DNA from: Abelmoschus esculentus
Taxonomy: Eukaryota > Streptophyta > Magnoliopsida > Malvales > Malvaceae
DNA: 64,000 bases
Direction of reading: 5' to 3'
NCBI GenBank assembly: GCA_035048815.1
Contig: JAUCBN010000042.1
Coordinates: 10,137,501-10,201,500 of the forward strand
Below the pieces are notes generated by a model that had not been told where the DNA came from, made no database searches, and saw only the letters and a program-made list of their open reading frames with translations. This document shows positions 1 through 10,286 of the stretch, piece by piece. Positions within the stretch are counted from its first letter, which is position 1, and every line of letters begins with the position of its first letter. The position numbers and the translations under genes are program-made.

Positions 1-1655
1 CTTTTAAGAATTTAGTATAATTCAGCATTTGTTCTATTGACTAAACCAATGGCAAGTTAATGTGGACTTTCTTCAAGATGTCTAAGAACTTTTTAAATTG
101 ATAGTCCTGCTTCTGCCTTTTTAACCTTTATGGAAAAGGTGGTGGGGGTCTCATTTCCTCTAGTTTCTCATTAGTTTGGAATTTAATACCTGGTACCACT
201 GGTTCTCCTGCTGTCTCGGCTGCTTGGCGTGGGACTGCCGATTTCTCTGCTAAGGTAGTGCCTAGTGGAACTTTATCTGTCGAACTACCTAATATCTTCT
301 TAAGTTGTAGGCCGCTCCTAGTAGTGATTGCCTTACATTGCTCATGGCCCATTCCCTTTGCAACTTTAGTATTGCTGGGTAATCCTCCTTGTGGTCTAGT
401 ATTCAGATTTTGAGCAAACTGCCCAACTTGAGTTTCCAGTGATTTAATAGTTGCCTCTTGATTTTGCAACCTCATCTCAGTTCTGTTTATGAATGCATCA
501 ATTCTCTTAATGAAGTTATTATTCTCAGTCATGTATGATTTTGTTTTCATCATAAAGCCCTTAAGAGAATTTTCCAATGAACTTGCAGGCTGCTGCTGAT
601 GCATCTGCTGCTGCGGCATTGGTTGCTATACCTGCGGCGGCGGTGGATGTTGCATTTGCATTGGTTGCTGGAAACCTGAGGGTTGAGTAGTTGGATTCAG
701 AGCAATGTTTGGATTACTCCATGAGAAATTTGGATGTCTTTTCTGTGCTGGATTATATGTATTGGACATCATCTTGTTGTTCCGATTGTAGTTTCCCACA
801 TAAAGACTAGATTCTTGATTTTGCATGCATTCAGAAGAGCTATGGTTACCTCCACCTAAATTATAGAAAGAATCTATTGCCTTGATCTCATGGGTATTGT
901 ATTGCATTTGCATATTCTGGACCATCTTAGTAAGAGAGGTCGATTGTGTTACCACTGAATTGGATGTTTCTAACTCATTCACTGTAACTTGGCGTCTCAC
1001 CCCTCCTCGCCTAGATGTAGGGAATTGAAAGTCATTCTTTGCAAGTTTGTTCAAAATTTCTATAGCTTCCTCCGGTGGTTTGTCAAGGAGTGTCCCATTG
1101 GTAGAGGCATCTAACATCATCCTTGTTGGGGCATTGGTTGCATGTAAAACATAGTCACTTATGTCCACAATGAAAATCCATGTAAAGGACACTTGTGTAA
1201 TATAGCTCCCTATATCGCTCCCATGCCTCATACATCGGTTCACCATCTGCTTGCCGAAAAGAAGTAATTTCATTACGTATACGATCATATAGATTAGTAG
1301 GATTGAAACGTGTAATGAAATCACGACATACTTCACTCTAAGATCCTATAGATCCTGCTGGAATGCTATTTAACCAGGTTTTTGCCCTATCCCTCAGTGA
1401 ATAAGGAAACAATTTTATCTTAAAACATCTTCATGAACTCCTTGAATTTTGAATGAATTACAAATCTCCATAAATGACTTAAGATATTGCCTGGCATCTT
1501 CAGTTAAAGACACACCAAACTGTCCAATAGTGTTGAGCATATTGAACATGGCAGGTTCCAATTCAAAGTGGGTTGCTTCGATTTCTGGTGTAACAACTCC
1601 GAGATTTAACCCGTTCAAATCCTCTTCTAGGAAATCTCTCACTGTGAGTTATCGC
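1..1655 (-). pseudogene. Athila-like gag pseudogene (copy 2), 5' truncated, runs off the window
   Basis: Read on the minus strand this is the gag region of an Athila-type Ty3/gypsy element. Visible landmarks in order are an N-terminal stretch with HFELEPAMFNMLNTIGQFG, the block NAPTRMMLDAS, a Gln/Pro-rich middle, a coiled segment with SLETQVGQFAQNL, then CKAITTRSG and a RPPPPFP motif that normally leads into the protease. The same blocks occur in the same order in the second Athila copy at 11,350-12,929. Reading is broken by a frameshift near 1,340-1,415 and by in-frame stops near 623 and 127, and continues as protease linker to base 1. The gag N-terminus ends abruptly at about 1,655, where unrelated junction sequence and the 33-bp minisatellite begin, so leader, primer site and 5' LTR are missing. 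The product would be a capsid-like protein; it is certainly non-functional. Family assignment is confident, exact edges are not. Confidence 0.85.
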
Positions 1656-1690
1656 GACAGTGGTGGAGGCGGAAGTCCTCCATTTCCAGC

Positions 1691-1708
1691 GAGGACTTGT
1701 AAGTCCTC
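1691..1708. other. Short inverted repeat at the gag/minisatellite junction
   Basis: Arms gaggactt and aagtcctc are separated by a 2-base loop (gt). A third copy of the arm word (aagtcctcc) lies just to the left at about 1,672-1,682. The palindrome occupies the short stretch between the end of recognisable gag (about 1,655) and the first minisatellite monomer (about 1,709). It may mark the breakpoint that joined the two sequences. No function is implied. Confidence 0.5.
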
Positions 1709-1950
1709 CATGAACAGTCCCTTTCTTAGAACGTATACCGTGATGGACGACCTTTCTCTTTGAGCGAATGTCGCATTGAATAACCCCTTTCTTTGAGCGT
1801 ATGTTGTGATGAATGACCCCTCTCTTCGAGTGCATGTCATGGTGAATGGTCTCTCTCTTTTCCTTTATGTCGTGATGGACAACTCTATTTTTTAGCATAT
1901 GTCGCAATGAATCACCCCTCTCTTCGAGGGCATGTCATAATGAACGGTCC
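1709..1950. repeat. 33-bp minisatellite, block 1 (about 7 monomers)
   Basis: The block consists of tandem 33-bp monomers with the shared core cccctctctttgagcgtat and three alternating variants distinguished by the words accgtgatggacg, cgcgatgaatg and ataatgaacgg. It ends exactly where the gypsy LTR starts with TG at 1,951, within the word gaacggtcc of a monomer. This indicates that the LTR element inserted into the repeat. Same family as the blocks at 7,609, 14,755 and 17,160. Confidence 0.9.
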
Positions 1951-3370
1951 TGATATGCTCCAACTCTCCAAAGATGCTTGTAGAGAGAAGCATTTGATAG
2001 CCCGGACCTTAGAATACAAGCAAGCCTTGTATCACGCTTGTTTCCTAAACAAAAGAATGTTAAAAGATGCTGGAAATAAGATAAGGATGATTTAAGAAGG
2101 GGTTATAGTGTGGGGGATGTTGATGGTTGATTAAAGAAGAAAATAGAGGTGTTTAAGTGATGTAAATGATACGAAAAGATATGTAAAGGGCTGGTGAAGA
2201 ATGGTGGACGAAAATGGAAAATGGATGGTGATTATGGGGTGTTGGAATGATAGTATTCAAAGGGACAAAGGTTGAACTTATGTTATAAGAACAAACCCAA
2301 TCTAGTTGCAACTCTGAGGGTGGTAGATGTACTTAGACCTCTTGGAAATGTAATTCCAGAAACCTAAAGTATAAAGGATGAGGGTGACGCCACAAATCAA
2401 AGAGATGATTTGATAAGTCGATAAAGTTCTAAAAAGAACAAGAATAAGAGATTAAACTCGCAAACTAAATAATCAGATTCAAAGTTGTGTTTGAAATGCC
2501 AAAAGGGCTACATATTTATAGGAAATGGAAGGGTATGGACAAGGGACATTTCCCTTTGAACGGGTTTCCGAATAGTGGTCTTGGTGTCTGTTCAATTGGT
2601 TGTGTCTCCCTCATTACCGTTCGGTTGAATGGCGCCTCCTCCCTATAATTGTTGTAAAATTTTTGTTTAAAATTCCAGCTTGCACAATCTTCAGTAAATT
2701 GGACATATCAAGAGTTCCCGATACCTGATTGATAAGATTCAACATCCACTGGAAAGACAAGAGACATTGGAACAACTTTCATGAAGACACCAAAGTCCAA
2801 TTCTACTCGTATCCTTCTCGAAATCGGCAGACAAGTGGACCATCATGAATCTGTCCAATGAAGAGTGCTATCTCTTTGTTTTGGCGCCCAAAACATGTTT
2901 CCCTCCATGTTGGTTGGTTGTGTCTCTTGGGAAGGGAACATGTCCTTCCATGGTTGAGCTGAAGGTTGTAGGGTGAGCTAAGATGAGCTGAATGAACTAA
3001 GGTTGAGCTGGGTTGTGCTGAGCTAGCTAGCTGATTTAGCTAGCTGAAGTTCACCTTCTTTGAGTGATGATTTGAGCTGAACGGCTAACCCCCTAGCTGA
3101 GTGAGCTTATCCTTAGGGCCATAATACTCTCCTCAATCCATAAGAGTGTGTGGGAGCTGATCCGAATCCCATATGGATGGAAATTCACCCTTTATCATTT
3201 TGAGCTCATTCTGAATTCGTGAACTGGAATGAAGCTAGCATCCACTTCATTGCGCTGCCTAGGAGTGTTTGGTACATTTTATTGCTGATTGAGGATTAAG
3301 TAGAACTCCCTAATTGGACTTGTGTGATTTAGGGTATGGGCAGAATTTAAGGTTGGGCGTGCACATATCA
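1951..3370 (-). repeat. 3' LTR of the gypsy element (1,420 bp)
   Basis: The plus-strand ends are tgatatgctcc at the left and cacatatca at the right, so on the element strand it begins TGATATGTGCACG and ends with CA. The right edge is set by the adjoining polypyrimidine tract (minus-strand polypurine tract) at 3,371-3,385. The left edge matches the start of the other LTR copy at 5,941, just past the primer site. A tract at about 2,940-3,120 is dense in the word agct (gagctgag, gctagctagctg). The LTR is about 370 bp longer than the truncated 5' copy. Confidence 0.8.
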
Positions 3371-3385
3371 TCCCCTCCTTCTTTT
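3371..3385 (-). other. Polypurine tract
   Basis: The plus strand reads tcccctccttctttt, so the element strand is an uninterrupted purine run directly upstream of the TG that starts the 3' LTR. This is the standard plus-strand priming site of LTR retrotransposons and it fixes the LTR boundary. Confidence 0.75.
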
Positions 3386-3660
3386 GGGTGATTTGTCCTC
3401 AAATCGAACCCCTTGGTGCTGGAATCTCCCTTAGCAATGGGAATGACATGGTTTTTCCGTGCATGGCCTTCGAACTTCTTGAGTTTCTTTAAAGAAGATG
3501 AGAACATTTTTGCTTCTTTTGGGTTTTTCCGTGCATGGCCTTAGCAATGGGAATGACATGGTTTTTGCTTCATTCGAACTTCCGTGCATGGCCTTAGCAA
3601 CGGGATGTGTCAAAAGACATTCACTAATCAATTTGATGCTATCAGACACCTTTTCTTCCT
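3386..3660 (-). pseudogene. Residual 3' coding end and duplicated segment of the gypsy element
   Basis: On the minus strand the last readable peptide includes FDLRTNHPKEGGDD followed by the polypurine tract, which matches the usual end of a plant gypsy polyprotein. Upstream of it a word of about 40 bp (ttccgtgcatggcctt with agcaatgggaatgacatggttttt) is repeated three times at about 3,425-3,470, 3,525-3,562 and 3,571-3,605. This is a local duplication at or near the internal deletion that removed reverse transcriptase and integrase. Nothing functional remains. Confidence 0.6.
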
Positions 3661-4371
3661 TTGGTCTTCCTTGTTTAAGCTAGGTTCGGATCTTCTCTTG
3701 TTTCCAAGCCTCCACACTTTGTTTCATCAAAATCTGGTCACTTTGCACTTGTTTTGACGTCATAGGTACGAGCACTATCTTCTTGCCTCCATGCATGAAG
3801 ATGAACTGATTGGTGTAACAATCATGCATCGTTCTTCGATCATATTGCTATGACCTCCCTAGTAAAATGTGACTTGCGTTCATAGGAACTACGTCGCATA
3901 AAACCCCATCCTTATATGAACCAATAGTGAAGGGACAAAAATATGTTTGGTAACCTTTAATTCCCCCAAATCATTGAGCCATTGGAGTTTATATGGGGCT
4001 GGTTGCTTTAAAGTTTTGAGGCTGAGTTTATCCACCATAAGAGTGTTGGCCATGTTGGTGCAACTTCCACCATCGATTATCATAAAACACACTTTATTCT
4101 TAATATAACACCTAGTGAGAAATATGTTCTCTCGTTGCTCCTCTTCTTCTGCCATTTGGGTGTTTAAAAGCCTTTTAACAACCATAAGTTGTCCTTCAAA
4201 GGCAGGGGTGAATTCTTCTTCCTCCTCTTGCTCGGATTCTTCCAAAACTTCTTCCTCATTATCCGATGTAATCTCTCCATTTTCCAGCAATAACATAGTG
4301 TTTTTATTTGGACATTGATGGCCATACCCTAAGCACTTGAAACATTTGATCTCTCGGGATCGTGTGGACAC
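3661..4371 (-). pseudogene. gypsy zinc-knuckle, aspartic protease and linker remnant
   Basis: The minus strand encodes a collapsed zinc knuckle (CFKCLGYGHQCPNK near 4,350-4,310), an acidic linker (runs of Glu), then a retropepsin-type segment with IIDGGSCTNMANT around 4,080-4,040 that holds the candidate catalytic Asp, and LKQPAPYKLQWLND. After a frameshift near 3,900-3,940 the reading continues in another frame with CDVVPMNASHILLGR and QYDRRTMHDCYTNQF to about 3,700, the linker before reverse transcriptase in this family. The knuckle is shorter than the usual CX2CX4HX4C: only one residue separates His from the last Cys. Breaks and missing downstream domains make it a pseudogene. Confidence 0.75.
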
Positions 4372-5302
4372 TTCTTATTTCTTTCCTCGAACATTCTCCA
4401 CCATAGGCTTGGTTTTGGACGTTTCAGCCTATTCTTTACCTTGGAAAGGAGTATTTCTCCGAAGTGTGTTTGGACTCCATTAGTAACGACTCCAGAAGAT
4501 GATCTCTTACGTTGTTGCCTCTCAATTTTGATAACCATATGCACCATGTCCTCAATTTCATTGTAGTGTTGTAATTCCACTACATCAACAATCTCTTTGT
4601 TTAATCCGGACAAGAACCTTCCATGGTGGCTTCACGGTCTTCATCCACACTTGCTCGAATCATGGCAATCTCCATCTCTTTGTAGTAGTCTTCCACACTT
4701 CTACTTCCTTGTTTAAGATTCTGCAATTTATAGTAGAGATCACGGTGATAATGAGTAGGCAAAAAATGTTTCCTCAGAATACCTTTCATTTCTCTCCAAG
4801 TATTGATAGGTCGTTCACCATTGCTTCTCCTTGTTGATTTTAGTTGATCCCACCATGCAATTGCGTATTCAATAAATTCTAAGGCAGCCACGCGCACCTT
4901 CTTTTGCTCATAATAGTTATGGCATTCGATGATATGCTCCACTTTGCTTTCCTAGTCCAAATATGCCTTCGGGTCTGATTTTCCTTGAAAAGGAGGGATG
5001 TTAACTCGGATGCTCTCAAAATTGTCATCCAATTGGCCATGGTTCCTTGCATTGTCCCTAACTGAAATGACATCTTCTCCATCACTCTCTTCAATCTCAT
5101 GTTGCATGGGATGCCTTCTATGATTGTGTCCATCTTGACCCCTTGGACGCCCTTCACTAGACTCCTCAATACGGTCCATCTGCTCATGGATTGGTTCTAA
5201 CTCAACACATAAGAACTTTTGCATTTCCCTTATTAGATCTTGTGTTGGGAGGTTCTGGGCTGGTCGTTCTTCTCGATTGTTTTCATCTGAGTGCTGCGAC
5301 AT
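4372..5302 (-). pseudogene. gypsy gag pseudogene (Retrotrans_gag domain)
   Basis: Translation starts at a plausible Met at 5,302 (MSQHSDENNREERPA). A charged N-terminus is followed by IPPFQGKSDPKAYLD, the entry to the Retrotrans_gag domain. A single in-frame stop near 4,950 replaces the Trp normally found after that motif. The same frame then continues with HIIECHNYYEQKKVRVAALEF, AIAWWDQL and LRKHFLPTHYHRDLYYKLQN. A frameshift near 4,610 moves it to another frame (FLSGLNKEIVDVVELQHY), and a second frameshift near 4,370 precedes the zinc knuckle. The protein would be the capsid/nucleocapsid precursor. It is recognisably gag but has at least one nonsense mutation and two frameshifts. Confidence 0.85.
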
Positions 5303-5926
5303 ATTGTTAGTATGAATAAATGAAACAAAAGTTTAAGGACCTCACCGATTCACACACACAAAATCCTATCGGTCACTCCAAGGAAAGAAATATGGCACTC
5401 AATTCACTCGTGTTTACACTCTGAGAATTCTGGCTTTTATTTCCCCTTCTGTGCTCACCACTCTCTTGCCTTTTACCTCTCAAATCAAGTTCTTAGAAGA
5501 ACTCACTCAAAACTTGTCAAATATACTAAGAAATGATGGTGTTTGGGCTGAAACAAAGGTTAGGTGTGCAAATCGAAAGAAGGAACAAGTTTAAAAGAAG
5601 AAACAAAATTTTTTTGGGATTGAATAGTAAAAGAAAATTTTCAAAGACTAAAGAAAACAGAAATGTTACAATGAAACTCAATGTACAAACTGGTCTTGAG
5701 CAATCAAACTTGAGGAACTTCTCGGAGTTGGTTGCTTGGATGTTTGTACTTGAATCTTCACCCTTTGCAATTTTGATTTTTTTTCTCTTTTTTTTTAATT
5801 TAATTCAGATTCCTTATATGCTGGAACAATCTGAATTTCTTTTTATTTATTTTTTTTGCTTTTCTTTTTTTCTTTTTTTATTAGAGTTGAAATAACAAGA
5901 AATAAGGCTTACTTGATTCTTCCTTT
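5303..5926 (-). other. gypsy leader (5' untranslated region)
   Basis: Non-coding stretch between the primer-binding site and the gag start. It contains a long polypyrimidine/T-rich tract on the plus strand at about 5,768-5,882 (A/G-rich on the element strand). A plus-strand open frame across this stretch has low-complexity composition and no recognisable domain, so it is not called. Confidence 0.6.
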
Positions 5927-5938
5927 GCTCTGATACCA
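5927..5938 (-). other. Primer-binding site, initiator tRNA-Met
   Basis: The plus strand reads gctctgatacca, so the element strand reads TGGTATCAGAGC, the standard plant site complementary to the 3' end of initiator tRNA-Met. It lies 2 bases inside the 5' LTR edge at 5,941. It fixes the element's orientation and the LTR boundary. Confidence 0.9.
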
Positions 5939-5940
5939 TA

Positions 5941-6996
5941 TGATACACTCCAACTCTCCAAAGATGTTTGTAGAGAGAAACTTTCGATTGCCCAAACCTT
6001 AGAATGCAAGCAAGACTTGTATCACGCTTGTTTCCTGAACAAAAGAATATTAAAAGATACTGGAAATACGATAAGGATGATTCAAGAAGGGGTTATGGTG
6101 TGGGGGATGTTGATGGTTGATTAAGGAAGGAAATAGAGGTGTTTAAGTGATGTAAATGATACGAAACGATATGTAAAGGGCTGGTGAAGAATGGTATACG
6201 AAAATGGAAGATGGATGGTGATTATGGGGTGTTGGAATGATAGTATTCAAAGGGGCAAAGGTTGAACTAATGTTATAGGAACATAAACCCAATCTAGTTG
6301 CAACTCTGAGGATGGTAGATGTACTTAGACCTCTTGGAAATGTAATTCCAGAAACCTAAAGTATAAAGGATGGAGTGTGACGCCACAAATCAAAGAGATG
6401 ATTTGATAAGTCGATAAAGTTCTAAAATGAACAAGAATGAGAGATTAACTCACAAACTAAATAATCTAATTCAAAGTTGTGTTTGAAATACCAAAATGGC
6501 TACATATTTATAGGAAATGAAAGGGTGTGGACAAGGGACATTTCCCTTTGAAAAGGTGGTCGAATAGTAGCCTCGGTGTCTGTTCAATTGGTAGTGTCTC
6601 CCTCTTTAACCGTCCGGTTGAATGGTGTCTCCTCCCAATAATTGTTGTAACTTTTCGGTTTAAAATTTCAGCATGCACAGTCTTCAGTAAATTGGACATA
6701 TCAAGAGTTCCCGATACCTGATTGATGAGATTCAACATCCACTGGAAAGATAAGAGACATTGGAACAACTTTCATGAAGACACCAAAGTCCAATTCTACT
6801 CGTATCCTTCTCGAAATCGGCACACAATTGGAGCGTCATGAATCTATCCAATGAAGAGTGTTATCTCTTTGTTTTGGCGCCCAAAACATGCTTCCCTCCA
6901 TGTTGGTCGGTTGTGTCTCTTGGGGAGGGATCATGTCCTTCCATGGTTGAGCTGAAGGTTGTAAGGTGAGCTAAGATGAGCTGAATGAACTAAGGT
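5941..6996 (-). repeat. 5' LTR of the gypsy element, truncated
   Basis: Starts tgatacactccaactctcc and follows the sequence of 1,951-3,006 closely to the word gaatgaactaagg, then stops; the remaining 370 bp of the full LTR are missing. The break coincides with the TG that starts the 612-bp LTR at 6,997. LTR-LTR differences are scattered through the alignment, so this insertion is not recent. Confidence 0.8.
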
Positions 6997-7608
6997 TGAA
7001 TAGATTTCTCACAAACTTCTCTCCAAGCTTGAATGCAATAACAATGAATGGCAAAGAATAAGCAAACCTTGATATTTTATTGCATATAACAAGAAAACAA
7101 AGAAAACTCTAAAGTCTAGGGTGAACTCTCTTCTCTCTCGTTGTCTCCCTCTTCTATACTCTTGGACGGGACCTCCTTTATATAGGCTTGGCCTAGGGCA
7201 AACCTTTCTAAAGTAGGAATACAACTTGGAGTAAAACACAAGTTAAGTACATAAATAAAAGATATTTGTTTTATTTCCTAGTTTATTCCTACAAGGATTC
7301 CTTTCCTGCGTGGCCTTTGACCTTGTTTTTCCATGCGTTTCATATCAATATTTTTCTCTTCGGATCGCCTATTATATCAAAATTTTTCCTTCAGGTGCTG
7401 TCGCGGCCTCAGATGTTGCTGCAGCATCAGATGTTGCATAAAGGTACATTAAAGCTTGTATTTTCTATAAATATCATCTTTATATGTCACAAAAGTAAAA
7501 TATCCAAATGTCACACATTAAGTTCATGCATTAGCCAAAGTAGGTGTAGATTAAGTAGTTATTGTCCATGAAAGGTGTAAAAAGTGATAGTCTTTTGAGC
7601 ACTTATCA
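6997..7608 (-). mobile_element. Solo LTR-like element (about 612 bp)
   Basis: On the minus strand it starts TGATAAGTGCTCAAAAG at 7,608 and ends TCTATTCA at 6,997, giving TG...CA ends. A TATATAAA box lies at 7,184-7,177 and an AATAAA signal near 7,075, in the right order for U3-R-U5 on this strand. No primer site or internal region follows on either side. The left side is a truncated gypsy LTR and the right side is minisatellite. It could be a solo LTR or the last LTR of an otherwise lost element. Plus-strand open frames in it show no domain. Confidence 0.6.
7177..7184 (-). promoter_or_regulatory. TATA box of the 612-bp LTR
   Basis: The plus strand tttatata reads TATATAAA on the LTR strand, in a locally GC-richer context (aggcttggcctaggg next to it), with a polyadenylation-like AATAAA about 100 bp downstream. 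This supports the LTR call and its orientation. Confidence 0.6.
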
Positions 7609-7866
7609 ACCGTGATGGACGATCCCTCTCTTTAAGCGTATGTCGCGATGAATGACCCCTCTCTGCAAGAGCATGACACATTGAACGTTCCCTTTGTTAG
7701 AACGTATACTGTGATATACAACCACCCTCTTTGAGCGTATATCGTGGTAAATGACCCCTCTCTTCAAGCGTATGTCATAAAGAACGGTCCCCCTCTTTGA
7801 GCGTATACCGTGATGGACGACCCCTCTCTTTGAGCGTATGTCACGATGAATAACCCCTCTCCTTGA
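7609..7866. repeat. 33-bp minisatellite, block 2 (about 8 monomers)
   Basis: Tandem 33-bp units of the same family, starting inside the word accgtgatgg immediately after the LTR end and finishing in aacccctctcct. There the truncated integrase of the Athila element begins. The minus strand is open across the block and fuses in frame to the integrase fragment (reading through 7,764-7,961), which is a junction artefact. Confidence 0.9.
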
Positions 7867-8757
7867 CATCCATAGAGTTTTTTGATGGCCCAATAAGCTT
7901 TATATTCGTGTTCCACGGGCAAATGACATGCTTTCCCAAAATCCAGCTTGAATGGGGACATCCCTAAAGGAGTCTTGTAAGCTGTCCTATATGCCCATAA
8001 AGCTTCATCCAGCTTTGGAGACCAGTCTTTCCTCTTTGTGTTGATTGTTTTCTCTAGGATTTGCTTGATTTCTCTATTGGAGATTTCAGCTTGGCCATTT
8101 GTTTGCGGGTGATATGCTGTAGCAATTTTGTGTCTGACGCCATAGCGTTGTAATCCTTAGCAATGAGCTTGTTGTCGAAGTGGTTTCCTTCATCACTGAT
8201 TATGGCTCTAGGGACTCCAAACCTTGTGAAAATATTCTTGTGTAGGAACTTCAGAACTGTCTTGGAATCATTGCGAGGTGTTGCCACTGCTTCTACCCAT
8301 TTGCTCACGTAGTCCACTACTAGCAAGATATACAAATCACCATATGAGGATGGAATGGTCCCATAAAATCAATTCCCCAAACATCGAAAAGCTCTATTTC
8401 CAAAATATTTTGCAACGACATTTCATTCCTCCTCGAGATGTTACCAGTTCTTTGGCATCTATCGCATCCCTCGAAAAATGCTTGAGCATCCTTGAAGAGT
8501 GATGGCCAGTAGAGTCCAGATTGAAGGACTTTTGCAGCAGTCCTTGATCCACCAAAGTGCCCACCACACGATGCTGCATGGCAATGGAATAGGATATCTT
8601 TTTGTTCTTCTTCCGATACACATCTTCGAAGCAATTGATCAACACATTGCTTAAACAAATATGGCTCATCCCAATAGAAAAATTTTGCATCATGTTTGAA
8701 CTTCTTGCGACCCTGGCTAGATAAATCAGGAGGCATATACCACTAACAAAAAAATTA
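7867..8757 (-). pseudogene. Athila integrase pseudogene, C-terminally truncated
   Basis: The integrase region begins near 8,757 (PPDLSSQGRKKF). The HHCC zinc-binding part is visible (CHAASCGGHFGG ... CDRCQRTGNISRRNE near 8,590-8,410), then the catalytic core with FDVWGIDFMGPF (first Asp), VVDYVSKWVEAVAT and IISDEGNHFDN (second Asp). The third acidic residue lies in GQAEISNREI near 8,085, in a different frame. At least two frameshifts (near 8,330 and 8,150) split the core. The last recognisable piece is SPFKLDFGKACHLPVE near 7,960-7,910, ending at WAIKKLYG. Integration of cDNA is the family function; this copy is dead. Confidence 0.85.
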
Positions 8758-8771
8758 ACAATGTCGGCATA

Positions 8772-9161
8772 TCAAGGTAATGTTGTACCATATAAAATTT
8801 TCTCATCAGGGAAATTTTCTTTGATCTCAAAATCTCCTCCTAAATTATCAGGATTTTCTAGCCTAGATAGGTGATCTGCAACTTGACTTTCAGTGTCTTT
8901 CCTATCCTTTACTTCAGTATCAAATTCTTGAAGCAAAAGTATCCACCTAATAAGTCTCGGCTTAGCATCTTTCTTAGTCACTAGGTATTTGATGGCAGAA
9001 CGATCAGTGTGTACTATCACCCTAGTTCCTATAAGATACGCCCTAAACTTATCGAAGGCAAATACTACAACAAGTAACTCTTTCTCAGTAGTGGTATAGT
9101 TAATTTGAGCATCATTAAGAGTTCTACTTGCATAGTAAATAACATGGAAGAGTTTACCTCA
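8772..9161 (-). pseudogene. Athila RNase H remnant
   Basis: It continues in the reverse transcriptase frame after a TGA at 9,159-9,161. Readable blocks are YYASRTLND, TTTEKELLVVVFAFDKFR, a TDRSAIKYL segment and QEFDTEVKDRKDTESQVADHLSRLEN, which are the RNase H and tether signature of plant gypsy elements. The frame ends at a TGA near 8,772 where a Trp is usual, followed by YADIVN and the integrase. It would degrade the RNA strand during reverse transcription. Confidence 0.8.
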
Positions 9162-10286
9162 CCTTTGACCTAGTGTTGCGCCAACTGCGTAGTCACTTGC
9201 GTCGCACATCAACTCGAATAGCTCAATCCAATCGGGTGGTATTACTATTGGAGTTGAGGTAAGCTTTTTCTTCAGTTCATTAAAAGCACTGTGACATTTT
9301 TCATCAAGGACAAAGGGTTGATTTTGCTGCAACAAATTGCAGAGTGGCTTAAAGATTTTCGAGAAGTCCTTGATGAACCTCCTATAGAAGCCAACATGTC
9401 CTAGGAAGCTTCTAATTCCCTTCACAGTGGTGGGAGGTGGTAGCTTCTCTATCGACTCTACTTTTGCTTTGTCAACTTCAATTACTTTGCTTGAAATTTT
9501 GTGCCCCAAAATCGTACTTTCGATCACCATGAAATTGCATTTTTCCCAATTGAGTACAAGGTCGTCTTCTTCATAGCGTTTCAGTACCTTGGCCAGATTG
9601 CCTAGGCATTTTTCAAAAGTTTCTCCATACACAGAAAAATCGTCCATAAATACCTCCAAAAATTCTTCAACCATGTCTGAAAAAATTGCTAATATGCAAC
9701 GTTGAAAAGTTGTTGGAGCATTACATAACTCAAATGGCATTCTCCAAAAAGCATAAGCCCCATAAGGGCAGGTGAATTTTGTCTTCTCCTGCTCCTCTGG
9801 TGCTATAGCAATTTGGTTGTACCCAGAATAGCAATCGAGGAAGCAATAGTAAGCCTTTCCTGCCAATTGATCCAGCATTTGATCGATAAAAGGAAGGGGG
9901 AAATGGTCCTTTTTAGTTGATTTGTTCAGCTTCCTATAGTCTACACAAATGCGCCAGCCTGTGACCGTCCTTGTTGGGAGCAACTCGTTGTCCTCATTTG
10001 TGATTACTATCGTGCCTCCCTTCTTAGGAACACAATGCACAGGGCTAACCCATGAGCTGTCAAAAATTGGGTATATAATCCCTGCATCCAACCACTTGAT
10101 AATCTTTGTCATCACTACCTTCTTCATTGTTGGGTTTAGTCTTCTTTGGGGCTCAACAGAATTGCTGTGGCATTCTTCCAACAGGATCTTGTACATGCAG
10201 ATCGTAGGATTGATGCCCTTCAAATCGGCCATAGTCCACCTTAGAGCTTTCTTATATTGCGATAGCAAATTCACAAGACTAAGTTC
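9159..10286 (-). pseudogene. Athila reverse transcriptase (longest open piece, 371 codons)
   Basis: This is the best-preserved coding stretch of the element. On the 371-residue reading from 10,274 it shows LRWTMADLKGINPTICMYKI (11-30), RRLNPTMKKVV, WVSPVHCVPKKGG (75-87), WRICVDYRKLNKST, FLDCYSGYNQI, the catalytic FMDD at 209-212, LGHKI and ELMCDASDYAVGATLG at the end, which opens RNase H. The conserved MPFGLCNAP block reads MPFELCNAP, a Gly to Glu change beside the active site. The frame is bounded by in-frame stops near 10,287 and 9,159. Same frame as protease and RNase H, so it was one polyprotein. Confidence 0.88.

Larger units (their letters stand above)
1951..6996 (-). mobile_element. 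Ty3/gypsy LTR retrotransposon, internally deleted and 5'-LTR truncated
   Basis: The element is oriented on the minus strand. Its parts, in transcription order, are a truncated 5' LTR (6,996-5,941), a primer-binding site for initiator tRNA-Met, a leader, gag, a protease and linker, then directly the 3' terminal region, polypurine tract and full 3' LTR (3,370-1,951). Reverse transcriptase, RNase H and integrase are absent, so it is a deletion derivative that could only have moved with proteins supplied by another copy. The two LTRs align over about 1,050 bp with scattered differences, then the 5' LTR copy stops at about 6,996, where the solo LTR at 6,997-7,608 begins. Target-site duplication cannot be tested because the right end is lost. 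The left end abuts minisatellite. Confidence 0.85.

Noticed and set aside
5533..5895. 120-codon plus-strand open frame
   Set aside because: It lies antisense in the gypsy leader, ends in a low-complexity T-rich tract and has no recognisable domain.
7000..7608. Host gene on either strand (open frames at 7,009-7,239 and 7,266-7,571)
   Set aside because: No domain is recognisable, and the TG...CA ends, TATA box and polyadenylation signal fit an LTR.
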